DNA of 64,000 nt from Gelatoporia subvermispora B. Lineage: Eukaryota; Basidiomycota; Agaricomycetes; Polyporales; Gelatoporiaceae. Position numbers and translations under genes: made by a program. This document shows positions 36,246-47,857 of this stretch, one piece after another. The first letter of the stretch is position 1. Each line of letters starts with the position of its first letter. The notes under the pieces were generated by a model that had not been told where the DNA came from, ran no database searches, and was given only the letters and a program-made list of their open reading frames with translations. The DNA lies in NCBI GenBank assembly GCA_000320605.2, contig KB445803.1:454714-518713 (forward strand). The letters are read 5' to 3'.

Positions 36246-36819
36246 TGCCAGGCTCGCAAGTGAGATCTCGGTTCTGAGGCTGACGATTGTGTTATGATCA
36301 TGATGGTTGTTGTCTCACTGTTTCTATATCACTGTTCCCTGATTCCCTCCGCATTCCGACATAGACGATGTAGCCCTAGCCCCCATTCTGTAGCATATAT
36401 CACCTCCCGCCGTCCGCGGCTCTTCCTGTACTTACTGCTTTACCTTATCTCGGCTAAGCTCAGTGCCCCTAGTGGCAGATACCCGGTCCCTTGAGGACGA
36501 CATTATATCGATAGAACGTTGTTACTTTTGCGAGAAAATGTTGATGAATATGTGAAACGCCTTCGGCCTCCGGCGCGTGAGGACTGGTATCGAGAAGCGA
36601 AATGTGCAGACAGCAAGGTCATATACAATTTCGATATACTTCTTTCTGTAGGATCGCTGAGGTTCACCCACCTGCGTCGTGGCTGACGGAGGCATCAGAC
36701 ACTGTACGGATCACAATACCCACTGATGCCGTCAGGTCGCAACGAGCGCTCCGACCTACGCCAACGTAAAACATCTTACATCTCTTCGACAGGACATGAG
36801 TGTGTTCCCTGCATCCGCC
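36246..36819. other. Spacer between convergent genes
   Basis: It holds the 3' end of the HMG gene and unique sequence up to the edge of the inverted duplication. No gene is seen. Confidence 0.5.
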
Positions 36820-37158
36820 AGCATTGCCGAGATCACTCACTTGCTGAGGGAATTCGAAGGTGAGCAACGAGGCAGGGCAATGATGGACAAGATGTCAACT
36901 AGGGAATACATTGGGCACACGTTGTCCGAAATTTGCAGTCGAATCAGTACATTTAAGGCGCGTGTGAACGGTAGTACCACAACACAACATCGCACAGAGC
37001 AGTCCGAATAGTTCCCGAACCTTGCGCAACACGTAATATCAGTGCACAGTCTATCCGATGCCAGCCTAATGTCGCACGTTTACGCCCTAGTTGATACTAG
37101 ATACTAGATAATATACGTGAGTATCAACTAGAGGGGAAAGAACCACTCGAGCGAACAC

Positions 37159-37602
37159 CTACCTCATGCCGCAATCGCTCACAGGGATCTGTTCCGCCGA
37201 AGCTGAAACGCGGCCGAGCTGTTCGGCTTGCCCGTCCGTCAACGTGTCCATTGCCTTCATTGCGATATTGAAGGTGCCCTCCGCAGAGGAGTCGATTACG
37301 AATATCGGGACGCTTATCGGGCCGGTGGAAGCTTGGAAAGTGAGATTCCAGCACGTCGCACAGCCCTGAGGGTCGTCGAAAAACTCAACGACCCCAGCAC
37401 CACCGATGTTTTGGTCCGACAGTGATCCGATATCGGTGAAGCCGGTGCCCGTTGTAAGAATACCAGAACAGGAGACACCGTCAAGGGAGTTGGCGGCATT
37501 GTCGTAGAACGTGTCGAAGGTGACCGACACCGTTGTCGATGACTGAGCAAATGTGCCGACGATGAGAGTGATGGCAATGAGGACGCTCCCCTTGAACTGC
37601 AT
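37159..37602 (-). CDS. Cerato-platanin family secreted protein, copy A
   Basis: 147 aa with a signal peptide (MQFKGSVLIAITLIVGTFAQ) and the cerato-platanin fold: VSVTFDTFYDNAANSLDGV, GFTDIGSLSDQNIGGAGVVE, CATCWNLTF, VIDSSAEGTFNIAMKAMDTL and the C-terminal IPVSDCGM. The four conserved cysteines for two disulfides are present. These small secreted proteins act at the cell wall and surface and can bind chitin oligomers; some are elicitors in plant hosts. As written the frame ends at GMR-stop. A GTAGGT donor there and a matching GTGAGT in copy B suggest that both copies may instead splice to a tiny final exon. No disabling change is seen, unlike the PFS2 fragment beside it. Confidence 0.92.
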   Translation of the reverse strand: MQFKGSVLIAITLIVGTFAQSSTTVSVTFDTFYDNAANSLDGVSCSGILTTGTGFTDIGSLSDQNIGGAGVVEFFDDPQGCATCWNLTFQASTGPISVPIFVIDSSAEGTFNIAMKAMDTLTDGQAEQLGRVSASAEQIPVSDCGMR

Positions 37603-38621
37603 GATGCTTCGCGGATGAGGAACGGAGGGCGAGTTACAAGTAGTTCAGACAGCGACAGGAGCTGAATCGTGGGTGCAGCGACCTGCAGAGCTCCGTGCAA
37701 ACTCGGGCCTTTTAAGCATACAAGGAGAGACGGCGGTGATGTCCCGCTGGAAGCCTTCTGAATCCCAAGGTCACAAATACGACAGGGGAGACGTCTGACG
37801 TTCGACGAACGTAGAGGGAGAATCAGCAGAACCACTGCAACACGAGGTTCGCAAGCGCGGCGGCGAGAAATCACGTCCAGGTAAAGCTAAGTTGCGCCTC
37901 ACAGCGCTCACTGTAGTTGGGTAAGTCCAGAGCGACATACCCCAAGTATGAATGTGCACAGGTCCTAGAGGTGGCCTAACGATCCTCCACATTCGAATTC
38001 ACGCCACCTTAGAGAGAGGATCTGCGCGTCCAGACAACCTTGTTGTACTAGCCCGCGCCTTTATCGACGTTCGTGAGCGTCCGTGTCGCGCGGGAAGGGA
38101 AGCCTGAACAAAACATCAGACAATTCGGATAGATACATGACATATTGCATGCATTCTAGAAGACGAGCCGCCGTCGATGTCGAGCGGCAGCATGATGCGC
38201 TTGCCGGGGCTCTCAGGTCACCGTATGAACCGGGCTGACAGTGGGTTCTCTCGTCGACGGCCGAAGATTCGGGAGCGGGAATGCCAGCAAAGCAATATAT
38301 AGATACAGAAACGCTTGTCGTAGAGTTACCGATAGAAGATGGAGAAAGACCGAGCGAGTTGCGAAGATGTTGGTCCAGTTGTCGACTTGTTGTCCAGCGC
38401 GGCATGAGCGCGGCCCTTTCAGGGCAATTGGTCCTAACCAGGGTGCGTTAAGCCTTTATTAAGGACTTGACAGTCGAAAGAGAATCTTATCGTCGATAAC
38501 TGCGAAGTTATATTCCTCGGCGAGGGCATGGGGCCCAGCGCTGTGAAGATCCCGACCGTGACGTCGAGTCGAATTGCAACCAATACATACCTTTATCCAC
38601 ATCTTGAACCTGAACGACCGA

Positions 38622-39300
38622 ACTACCTGTGCTCTTCCACAAAGCATATTGCCACCTTGCGCAGAATGAGTGGACGCTCAACAGAGATTCGTCCCTACTT
38701 GTGCCGCCTCCGGGCGATGATGATGCACAACCAAGAGATGGTCATTGCTCCCCAGCTCATAGATGGGAAGACTGCGAGAGACGAACGGTGGACTATGGTG
38801 GACCCATGGGCCGGTGGAACCTGGTGAGTACACAGCCACTGCAACACGAGGTACGTATTCATAGAGTTTCTGGACAGTTGAGGAAATTACGGCCAAATCC
38901 TTTATACGTGCCAAAATTGAGACCGAGACCCGTGCATGGAAACTTTGTTGACGTATGACCGCCATCATTGATCAATACCGAAAGTGCTTGATGAACGAAA
39001 TATCGATCTCTCCTTCTGAAAGCACAATCTGATAATCCCTCATTTACGCTTTGTACAGAGTTCGTGCATACATCCATGAACAGAATCCGATGTCCTGTCG
39101 ACTGTGTGACAGTGAGTACGCGTATTCATATACAAGTATATAGTACCTGACGCCTACATGGTGGACCTCACAGGGCCGACGTCCCTATCTTCGCAGGCTC
39201 CACCAACGGCCACTCAACTTCGAGACCATCCTTACCGCGCCAAAGATGCTGTACGCATGTTCCAGTTCACCCACAATGCCACATACCTCCCATAGGTCGC
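38622..39300 (+). pseudogene. PFS2 5' fragment (pseudogene)
   Basis: The sequence matches the 5' half of the intact PFS2 at 54685-56725: the CGAACTACCTGTGCTCTTCC start, the CAGAATGAGTGGACGC segment, GGCCCATGGGCCGGTGGAACC-type exon-1 end, exon 2 and 3 remnants (38881-38960, 39020-39110), and the first WD exon (39173-39300). A deletion of about 14 bp removes the ATG and adjacent codons. There is a frameshift in exon 1, further internal loss in the WD exon, and the remaining two thirds of the gene are missing. It is divergent from cerato-platanin A, as in the intact locus. Confidence 0.85.
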
Positions 39301-39907
39301 AATGGACGAACTATCTAATTTGCTCTGGTCGTCAGGTGTTATTTCGCTCAAGGACTGTCAGAAAGGCTTTAGGACCTTTCCTGTGTGATAACTTGTTCTG
39401 ACAATTCTTTTTCGTGTAGAACTCGTGCATGCATACCAGTAACTGCTGTATGTACCCGGATTCTAGCTAGTGCGGATACCAAATATAAATATATCTGACA
39501 CCGAAACAAGGAACGCGCAAGGGATGCTATGGAGTGGTTTATGTCTAGTTACATATGAATGCGAACATATATTCGAACGAAAATATGATAGAATACTACA
39601 ATATGACTGGGTACTCACTGGCCAACTCGGGAGACGAGAATATTCACAGACGCGATATGCAGTGGAACACATGGAGGCTGCAAACACTGACACGAGACGC
39701 TGTATGGTACTGAGCGTAGCAGCGCGGGGTAGGAAGAAGATGGACATGAACATGCTACGTTTGGATTCGGCTACTGAAACAACAACATCGAAATACTAAA
39801 TATGTTACTTTGCGTGCATGATGCGATGGAAGGCGATGTTGAGATATATACACGCCGCAGGCATCTGGATGCCAACGGCGACGAGTGCGCGGGTGCGCTC
39901 TTGAGCC
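39301..39907. other. Spacer, AT-rich
   Basis: No gene is supported. It follows the duplication edge and contains the 3' flank of the convergent kinase gene, with several ATATAT-type runs. Confidence 0.5.
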
Positions 39908-42263
39908 TCAATGCTCCTGACGCGCGACGCTGCCTGGGCCAATATCGTGCCCGTCCACGAGGACCCCATCCTCCGTGCACGGGCACTCCGCTTCGCCCTC
40001 GCCCTCCACCACGTCTTGGTCAGCCTCCCGCGCCGGTTTTGTGCACGCCAGTTGAGCACGGGCAGGAGTGGTAATCGCGTCCACCTCCGCGTCCCCGTCG
40101 CTTTCACCATCGAGCGCAAACACGGCCGCGGGCGCGAGCGGCGCACCCTCACCGCGCATCCACTCGTCATCCCATAGGTCGATGATCTTCGCGCGCTTCG
40201 CCGAGTCCCGGACGAGCAGCCGACCGACTATCCTGCGCACGCCTTCGCTGCGCACAAGGCTAAGTCCCCGCAGCAGCCCGTCGTCCCTGGTCTCAGCTTC
40301 GGGAACGTCTGGCCATTCGTACTCGCCCTTAGCGATACGGACGAGCAGCGCCTTGCGCTCGCGTCTATTCTCGAGTCTGCGGCGGCTAGCTTCTGCGGGT
40401 GTCTCTGGCTGTTCGTGCTTCGGCGCCTGTGCGCCGGGTTTGTCGAATGGAAGACGACGCGCAGCAAGAGCGAAGAGGACGACACCGCACGCCCACGCGT
40501 CGGTTTCGCGCCCGTCGTACTGGTGACCCATCACAAGTTCGGGGGCTGCGTACGACTCGGAGCCACATAGCGTGGTGAGGAGCGGTGCCGCTGGATCAAT
40601 GAACCGCGAGAGCCCGAAGTCGCTCAATTTGACGAGAGGTCCGTGTGGGAGCGGCTCGCGAAGCGGATGGCAGGTGAGGAGGATGTCTGGATGAAATGGT
40701 TAACAGAAACAAACAATGTACCCAGAGATGTGCTCACTCTCGAGCTTGATGTCGCGGTGCACGAGCCCGACACCATGCATCCAGCCAACAGCTTTGCAAA
40801 GCTCGCCAAACATTCGTCGGAGGAGCGGCTCCTCCAGACGCGCGTGTGATTCGGTGGAGTCGATAAGGTCGAAGAGCTCGCCGCCAGATATATGCTCAAG
40901 GACAAGACAATGATGTGAGGCAGTGCTGAACGAGTGCAAGTACGACACGATTGACGGGTGTGAGATGTGCTGGTGGCCTGTCAGCAACACAGGGAACATA
41001 AAGCATCAAGGCAGGACGCACCCGGAGGACTTCCACCTCCCTGACGAAGCTCACCCGCGTCCGCGCGTTCTTCTCGCACAGCGACCGCTCCGTCATCTTC
41101 ACCGCGACCAGCCTGCCACCATCCTCCTTCTCTTCGATCCACTTTCTCGCGCGCTCAGTCTCATGCCCGTCCTCTCTCCCATCTGTCGGCCTCTCCTGGC
41201 CTGACAGCGCCGATCGCCGTGGCTTCGTGCCATCTATGCGTGAGAGTCGACCACGTTTGCCACTCTTGCTGCGCAGTAGACTCGTCTTACGTGTTAGTTC
41301 CAGTGCATTGACCTGCCCCGCGACATCACGCGCGAGCCATACACTGCTGAACGCGCCCTGCCCGAGCGGTCGGACCAGCGCCAGAGTTAACGATGCGCTC
41401 CCAATCACCTTTCCTGGCTCGAGCATCGCGGCGGGGCTCGGGTCACTCGCCGAGATTGTCATCGGCGGAGGTACTGGTGTTGCCGAATCTGGGACCGGCG
41501 GCACGGACGACTCGGAGGCGAACGATGGCGCCTCGCGCTCGGTGGCGATAGGGGTCGGGAGTCTCGACGTCAGCTCTGATGGCGGCTCGTCCCGCGTGGA
41601 CAGCAGCGCGGCCTCGAGGTCAGCGGACAAGGACACATGTTCGCCTGCGTGGGGGTATACGCCCGGGTATGCTCGTGGTGGGGTCTCAACTTCCAGGTGG
41701 AGGAACTCGCGACGACGTGGAGAGCCCTCGCGTGAGAGTGCGCCGTCGATTGTGTTGAACCGTGCGCGCGACGGGAAAAGCCGCGATGCTGGTGGTAGCC
41801 TGTTGCTGAGCGCAGGCGGCGAGTTCTCTCGCGAGCTAGTAGCGCTCGTCGGGAAGGAGCGCAGGCTCGGCGGTGGCGTAGGGAGCGTCGACGGCCCAAA
41901 GAAGTTGGCGTTGAGCGAGCGCGGCGGTGCACGCTGCTCCATTCGTGGCGTCTCCTCCAGTGTGGTATCTTCCACTGCCGCACCGGAGGCGTAGCTTGTA
42001 CTGGATTCGGCAGAGCCGTCAGATTTGAGAGACTCAGAGCGTTTTGGGGGATTTGGGGGTGGGAGAGGGATTGGGTCAGAGAACGGGGAAGCGAAGAATG
42101 CATGGGTCTTGCTTCCGATCGAATGTGTAGACACGGAAGGAGAAGGAAGAGGAGAGTGTACTGAGGACGATGTCGACGACGTGAGCACGCTCAGGTGCGA
42201 CGAGCGCGTCGACGAACTGGCGGAAGACGAGGGGCTGAGGTAGCCACTCCAACTTTCGATCAT
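39908..42263 (-). CDS. Ser/Thr protein kinase, CAMK-like, with large N-terminal extension
   Basis: Three exons in coding order, 41022-42263, 40738-40969 and 39908-40686, join in phase (750 aa). The first 300 residues are Ser/Pro-rich and disordered. The kinase domain has the Gly-loop LGQGAFSSVW, the VAVKM lysine, EVEVLRHISHPSIVSYLHSF, LEHISGGELFDLI, catalytic HRDIKLEN, KLSDFGLSRF and SYAAPELVMG. It resembles fungal CAMK/Snf1-like kinases such as the Prr/Hal group; substrate unknown. About 75 residues rich in Arg/Ser/Glu are inserted between the Gly-loop and the VAVK lysine, far more than usual. A Pro/Glu insert follows the activation segment, and the C-terminus is acidic. Confidence 0.9.
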
Positions 42264-44346
42264 GCTTGAATACGCGGTGGCGGGTTACCAGAGGTGATTT
42301 CTTCCGAGGCGGAGCGGTTGCGAGGCGTAATCCCGAGACACGAAGAGGTTGCGAAGGAATGCACAGGCGTCGTGGACGGCAGGTACGAAAACAAGAACTC
42401 CGCAACGTTGGGGCTATGAGCTCCTATGCCTGCGGCGCGGGTGACCAGATACGTAGAGGTACAGAGTTAGATATGACAAAGCCTGCGAGGGGCGACTATA
42501 ATGTCTAGGCGCGAGAGCTAGGAGTCAGCAGGTGTCGAGAGGAGTTGAGATTGCTTCCGTCGACAGTGGGACACCTCTCGGCCGTTTGTTCGTTGTCAGA
42601 CAGGCATTCCAGCGGGTGAATGGAGGAGAAAAGGAGGCTGAAGGAGTGTGAAGCAGACGTGGAGTCAAGTCGGCGGGTATCGTGGATGAAGAACACGCTC
42701 AACTTTCCGCCGGACCGTCCTCTCTCTTGGCGTGACATCACGTCAGTCACCCTCACCAAGTCACGCCCCGAACGATAGCCGCGCGCACGCGCACAGCGAC
42801 GACGCACGTTCACCTATCAGAGCTTGATGGATCACGTCCAGACAGCCTACGCCGACCTTCTCCGAGTTTTCGACAGAGGCATGGAATTGAGCGCAGGGTG
42901 GACTGGTCGTGGGCTCAGTCGACGCACGGAAACTTGCGTACCACCAACCCGTCACCGTCAGCACCAACATCGGGCCAAAACCGCTATCTTGCCGGAGTTG
43001 GGGAAGGAATGCCTGGTTTATCGTCTGCTACCGCTTCTATCGATAAGGCTACGGCGCTCCGCGAGGACGGTCACCCGAATGCGGGCGAGGATGGTCCGAG
43101 AGCGGAGCAAGTAGGCATAGCATTTGCCAAAGGCAGAGAGGCGGTAGTGGGAAGATGCGGATATGGACCTGGGGCAACAGATCCCGGTGCCTGCTATGCA
43201 CAGGAACGGGACGGGAACTTTGATGATCGTCACCAACCACAGGTAACAGATAAAATGTCACACACTGCCCGGGTCCATGCTTGCGAATCGAAGGCTTGAG
43301 GTATCCAGCGGGACGCGCACGTCCGCGGGCCAGACTTGACTAGACTGTGATTTGCTTTGCGGAAAGGCAGCTGGACTAATGTCACCTGCTCAGTCAGGAG
43401 CAGAACCGACTGCGCAGCTGTTCGACGGTGTCAGCGCAGCTGAAGACGCGCTTTGAGCGTCACAAGAACCGAAGCACGCACGGCCGCTTGCTGTAAACGC
43501 TGTACGCAATAAGGTCAGATGTAGAAGCAGCAGTCGGGAGCAGAAGTTAATGCGGAGTTCAATGATTCAATACCGATGTATTACACTCACCTGTAGGAGG
43601 CTTGCGAGCGTCACAAGAGCCCAGGATCACAAGTCAATCCACCGCCGCCCGCTGCGCTGCATGCAATTTGACCCCGAGAAGCGAGCAGAGGTCAAACGCT
43701 ACGCAGCTGAGTTCAACAAGTAGTTTTCACCCAATGTCGCGCGACCACCATAAACCATCGCGTGTGCAATACCAGCACATATATGCGTACGAACTCGCGA
43801 AAGAGCAGCCAGTGTAGCTTGCGAGATAGTAGTCGCAGCGGATGAAGATGGCTGAGAAACACGGCCGAGTCAACTTGGGAGCATTGATATTCTTTTGTGT
43901 CAGCAAATCTGACCGATACCATCAGGATTCAAGCATCCGGAAGAACACGCCGCCGTGGACACGGTGGACCTTTATCACGCGCCACAAAGTTGGCTCAGTT
44001 ACGCGTCTCGATCGCGTCGTGAAGTCACGTGCCGCGCAACACGCTTGTGGCGGCCCGCCACGCAGAGTGGACACAGTGACCCGCAGTCGCGTTATATTGC
44101 TTCAAATGCAATCTACATTGACAACAAGTATCAGATATCTCCAAGTCGCGCTCGCTATCTCAACTATTATGTACCTTAATATTCGGACTAGGCCTCACTC
44201 TGATGAGATCCTAGACATGAGGTAGATGGGGAACCTTGAATGCGACTGAGCTCGCAACATGTGCGCGTTCTCCCTGCTGATGACACCATCGCCGCTCATC
44301 ACTCTCACCGTCCCACGTGGAATGTAGCTTAAACAAGTCCACCATC
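42264..44346. other. Long spacer between divergent genes
   Basis: No gene is supported in 2.1 kb. Two loosely similar pieces (about 43430-43490 and 43600-43650, both containing GAGCGTCACAAGA) may be remnants of a repeat. Several open frames on both strands lack domains. Confidence 0.45.
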
Positions 44347-45406
44347 ATGGCTCAGCCATCGACACGGATTCTCGACCACATCGTACACCTCACGCCTCCT
44401 GGTTCACTGGCAGAGACATCAGCGCAGTTTCGATCATTGGGCTTCACGCAAGTCGATTCCTTGCTTCAGACGGTACAAGCAATCAAAAGTCTGACGTCAT
44501 ATACAGGGTTGCTCCAGGGGGAACTCACGCCGACGGGCTGACTGCAAACGCGCTTGTCGTGCGTCGATTGTCATTGTTCACAATGTTCTAGATTGACTTG
44601 GTTCCCTAGGTCCTTCCATCCGGTGTCTATCTCGAGCTGCTAACATTCACCCACCCAGTATCGCATTACCCTCCAGGTTCCTCCGCACACAAAGCCCGGA
44701 CGGCGCATCCGTGGGCCAACAAGCAGCCCGGATGGATTGATTTCGCGTTCCTCGGCAATTCCGGCACGCCGTCCATCGCCGAGACTATCAACCAGCGCGC
44801 GAGCGAAGATGGAAACGGTGTGCACTACGACAAGGAGGTGAGAGGGGGGAGAAAGAGAGAGGACGGAGAGGTGCTCGAGTGGCTGATCAGCGCATCGGAT
44901 GAGTCTCACCGAGGGGTGCTACCCTTCTTCTGCGGGGATCTGACACCTCGGAAGCTGAGGGTAAGTGGATGGAGCTTCCGAGCTGAATACTAATATCGGC
45001 TATGAGGTGCTAATATAGTCCATAGGTTCCACTCGATCCGCCGTCAAACGTCGACCACGCCAATGATGCTAGTGGCATCGCTCATGTTAGACTTTTGGTA
45101 GCAGACGATGGCTTTGCTTCCCTCTCAAAGCAGCTTAACACCGTCCTCGGTGCACAACCCATTTCTTCCGGACCCACAGATGCCATCTGGTCACTGGACG
45201 ACGTGATATTGGCGCCAAACGCTGCGACTGGTACGGGGGAGGGCCACTCGCAGCTCATCCTGAGCCTGGCACAGAGCGATGAGGAGAGGGCGTATGTTCG
45301 CGAACGAGGGGCGAGCATATACGAGGTGGGCTTCGTAGTGGGTGGCACTGGGGAACCTGGCGGTCGTTCTACACCGTACGGCCGAGTTGTCTGGACTCAT
45401 GGGTGA
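44347..45406 (+). CDS. Glyoxalase-like domain protein
   Basis: Four exons join in phase: 44347-44447, 44507-44558, 44610-44960 and 45026-45406 (294 aa). The start TRILDHIVHLTPPGSL, the metal-site-type VAPGGTHADGLTANALV, the VLPSGVYLELLTF strand, and HPWANKQPGWIDFAF fit the glyoxalase-like (Glyoxalase_3-type) family of cytosolic proteins; the substrate is unknown. Intron 1 has a GC donor in strong context (AC|GCAAGT). Using the nearby GT instead breaks the frame. The final exon ends with an EVGFVVGGTGEPGGR..GRVVW strand set, as expected for the second half of the fold. Confidence 0.85.
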
Positions 45407-45621
45407 TCGAGAGCCATACTATGCGATGCACGTTCTTCGATCAAATCCAAAGTAAATTCTTCCGGCCTTGCTACCTTCCACTGTGTTGATAATCCAACAT
45501 CTTGTATAATCCCTGAACACGTGGCCCATTAGCGCTATGCTCACGAGTCGGGGTACCTGATGGCGACGTACATGAAGCGAAGTGGAAGGTCCCCCACGGC
45601 CACTGCTGATGTACACTGATT

Positions 45622-47857
45622 CTAATCCCCCGGTCGACATTGATCGTCAGGCTTTCGCGCGCTGTAAACAAGCTCAAGATGAGTGCTTCTATCATGTATA
45701 CACAACAAGGATATCGCACAATGAAACTCGAACGGACACATGAACTTGCAGAAAAGTAAGCCTGTGCTTGCATCCCACAGCCCAATGATTTTGCCATCGT
45801 ATACGCCAGCAAAACATCGCGCGTCTTGTGCAACGTACAATTCAGATGGCGTCATCTATGGGCGTTTGACGCCGTGTGTCAGCCGTCGTTATTATGTTCA
45901 AACAAGACCGAAGGGAATCCTACCATGAGTCCACCGATCATATGCAAGCCAACTGCATCGGGCTCAGCAAGTCCTGTTCGGCGCAAAGAGAGTATATCCA
46001 GCCTATATGCGTCATTTTGTGAAACATACACCAATGTCGTACCGTCTGGCGAGATACCGACGTCCTTGATGTACGCGAACCCATTTCGCGACGTGCCTAC
46101 TGAAGTAGCTACTGAGCCTGTGGTCATATCGAGCAGATGCAAATGGGCAGCAATCCCAGGGGAGCCCCAAACAACGAGCTGCGCGTCTTCTGCAACGCAA
46201 ACGAGACCTGCGGGTCCACAGCAGTGGGGATATGGGCAATCCGATGGGAGCTTCCCTGTAAGGGACTAGGTTTGACCTAATGAGTACATGTGATATGGTA
46301 AAGACGCACAAATCCCGGTCCTTTGCCTTGTTTGTGTGCACCAGACCTGCAGCACGGAGACACTGAATGATAGGAGATAGCGGCACTTTGGAGACCAGTA
46401 AATCGATCTGAACTCCGGAATGGTCATCGCTTTTTCGCCCGTCGAGATCTCGATAATCTGCGAGGTCCTTAATGGGTATCGAGATATTCGAGAAGAAGTA
46501 TGGTCATACATCTACCTCTCCGCTCCATCCAATGACAGCAGTATACATACTGCTGGACGGAATGTAGCAGGAATAGACCTGGCTACGGTCGAACGTGCTG
46601 CAAAATGCATCAGCCGCATCGATCATTTACCTAACAGTTACATGCCGAAAACATGCACAGCATACCAGATGCATCTACCGCGACGAACATCCCACATACC
46701 CGCCCGGTCCTCTAGGCGTCCGAACCAGTGTCTGCCGTCTGGGGTGAAACAATATGGCCACGGTTTCTTCCCGCGGAACCTGTTGATTCGATATAACACA
46801 CATTGAGCAGATCTACATAGAGGAGTATGAATGGACCTACTTCACGACCAATGTGAACCATGCATCGCACATCACAACTGACACTTGCGTATGCTCAAGG
46901 CTACCACCAGCAGTGCGTGCTTCGCCGAATCGCCCGAGGTCTGCGTGGTACAGCACTGCATGGCTTTGGATGTTCCCCGCGTTCCAGACTGACCCTAATG
47001 GGAGGACAACATTGTCCAACTGACTCAATACCGACACTATAATGACAAGATTTAGTCAGTAGCCTGTCGTTTAGGGAGTAACTTAGCTGCCAACATTCTA
47101 CACCCCTCATCGTGTAACCCCAGTGCCGAACGTTGTCGGCTCCAGCGGTTTTGCGAAGTTCGACGAGCTTTGAGGTAGTTGCATACTGGCCGTAGCCGAC
47201 GGACGACGTGTCTAGAATCTGAATAGTGTCCGTGTGGAACTTGAGGACGTATTCTAGGAGGTCGTCCAATTGTGTTGTATCTTGCCTACGCGCGACAAAC
47301 ACCTGGAGCGACGATGGCCTCACACTACGATGGCGAGAGAGGTCATCGTTCACGACCACGTCCCACCGTACACCGATTAGATAGAGATCTGTGAGTGCCC
47401 ACAGATTGGAGCATACGCGAAGCAACTCATGGAGTGCGTTGAAGTGACAGAAGGAGAGGTAGAGGGTTCTCAGCCTGGTTGAAAGACCTAGAAGCCAGTG
47501 CGTCCTACTAGGCGCGAGTCTCCAATCCGCATTCGTGTATCCGACGGATCGGATACTGAACCGGTGGGAAGCAAGGACATAAGGCAGAAGATGTGCGAAT
47601 TTACGAGACGGATCTTCCACCACTTCTACGGATGTCAGACGGGCTACAAATTGTCTTGCTTCGAGTTCTGACGTGGATTTGCGCACAGTATCGGAAAGCT
47701 GTATGAAGTCATCAAATGTTTGAACATAGAGAAAGCCTCGCAGGTGATATTGGCAGGTGTGTGCCCATTCCCGGCAGATCAGTGCGCAATTGAGGAGGGA
47801 GCGGAGGTCGTCCCATAGAAAGTCGAGAATGTAGTCGTGCAACTCTGGGTACAGCAC
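45622..47857 (-). CDS. F-box and WD40-like protein (exons partly unresolved)
   Basis: The largest exon (about 47082-47857) begins inside an F-box-like motif (YPELHDYILDFLWDD, LLNCALICREWAHTC) and continues as leucine-rich sequence. It splices in phase to an exon starting near 47036 (SVLSQLDNVVLPLGSVWN). Further exons in the same direction carry WD-like pieces: about 46680-46785 (FTPDGRHWFGRLEDRAGMWD), 46380-46510, 45880-46140 (VGISPDGTTLVYVSQND) and 45622-45850 (GVYDGKIIGLWDASTG). The start lies upstream of an acceptor at 47858, and exon joins after the second exon could not be closed. F-box proteins usually recruit substrates to SCF ubiquitin ligases. It could be two genes, or one decaying gene. 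Confidence 0.55.

Larger units (their letters stand above)
36820..39300. repeat. Inverted segmental duplication, copy A
   Basis: This block matches 55990-58510 in inverse orientation. Shared landmarks in order: the 3' flank of the cerato-platanin, its coding region, the intergenic stretch with CTTAACGC(A/G)CCCTGGTTAGG (about 38440-38460), the PFS2 5' part, and its first WD exon. Divergence, indels and disabling changes run throughout, so the event is not recent. Edges are approximate because they were placed by eye. Confidence 0.85.
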
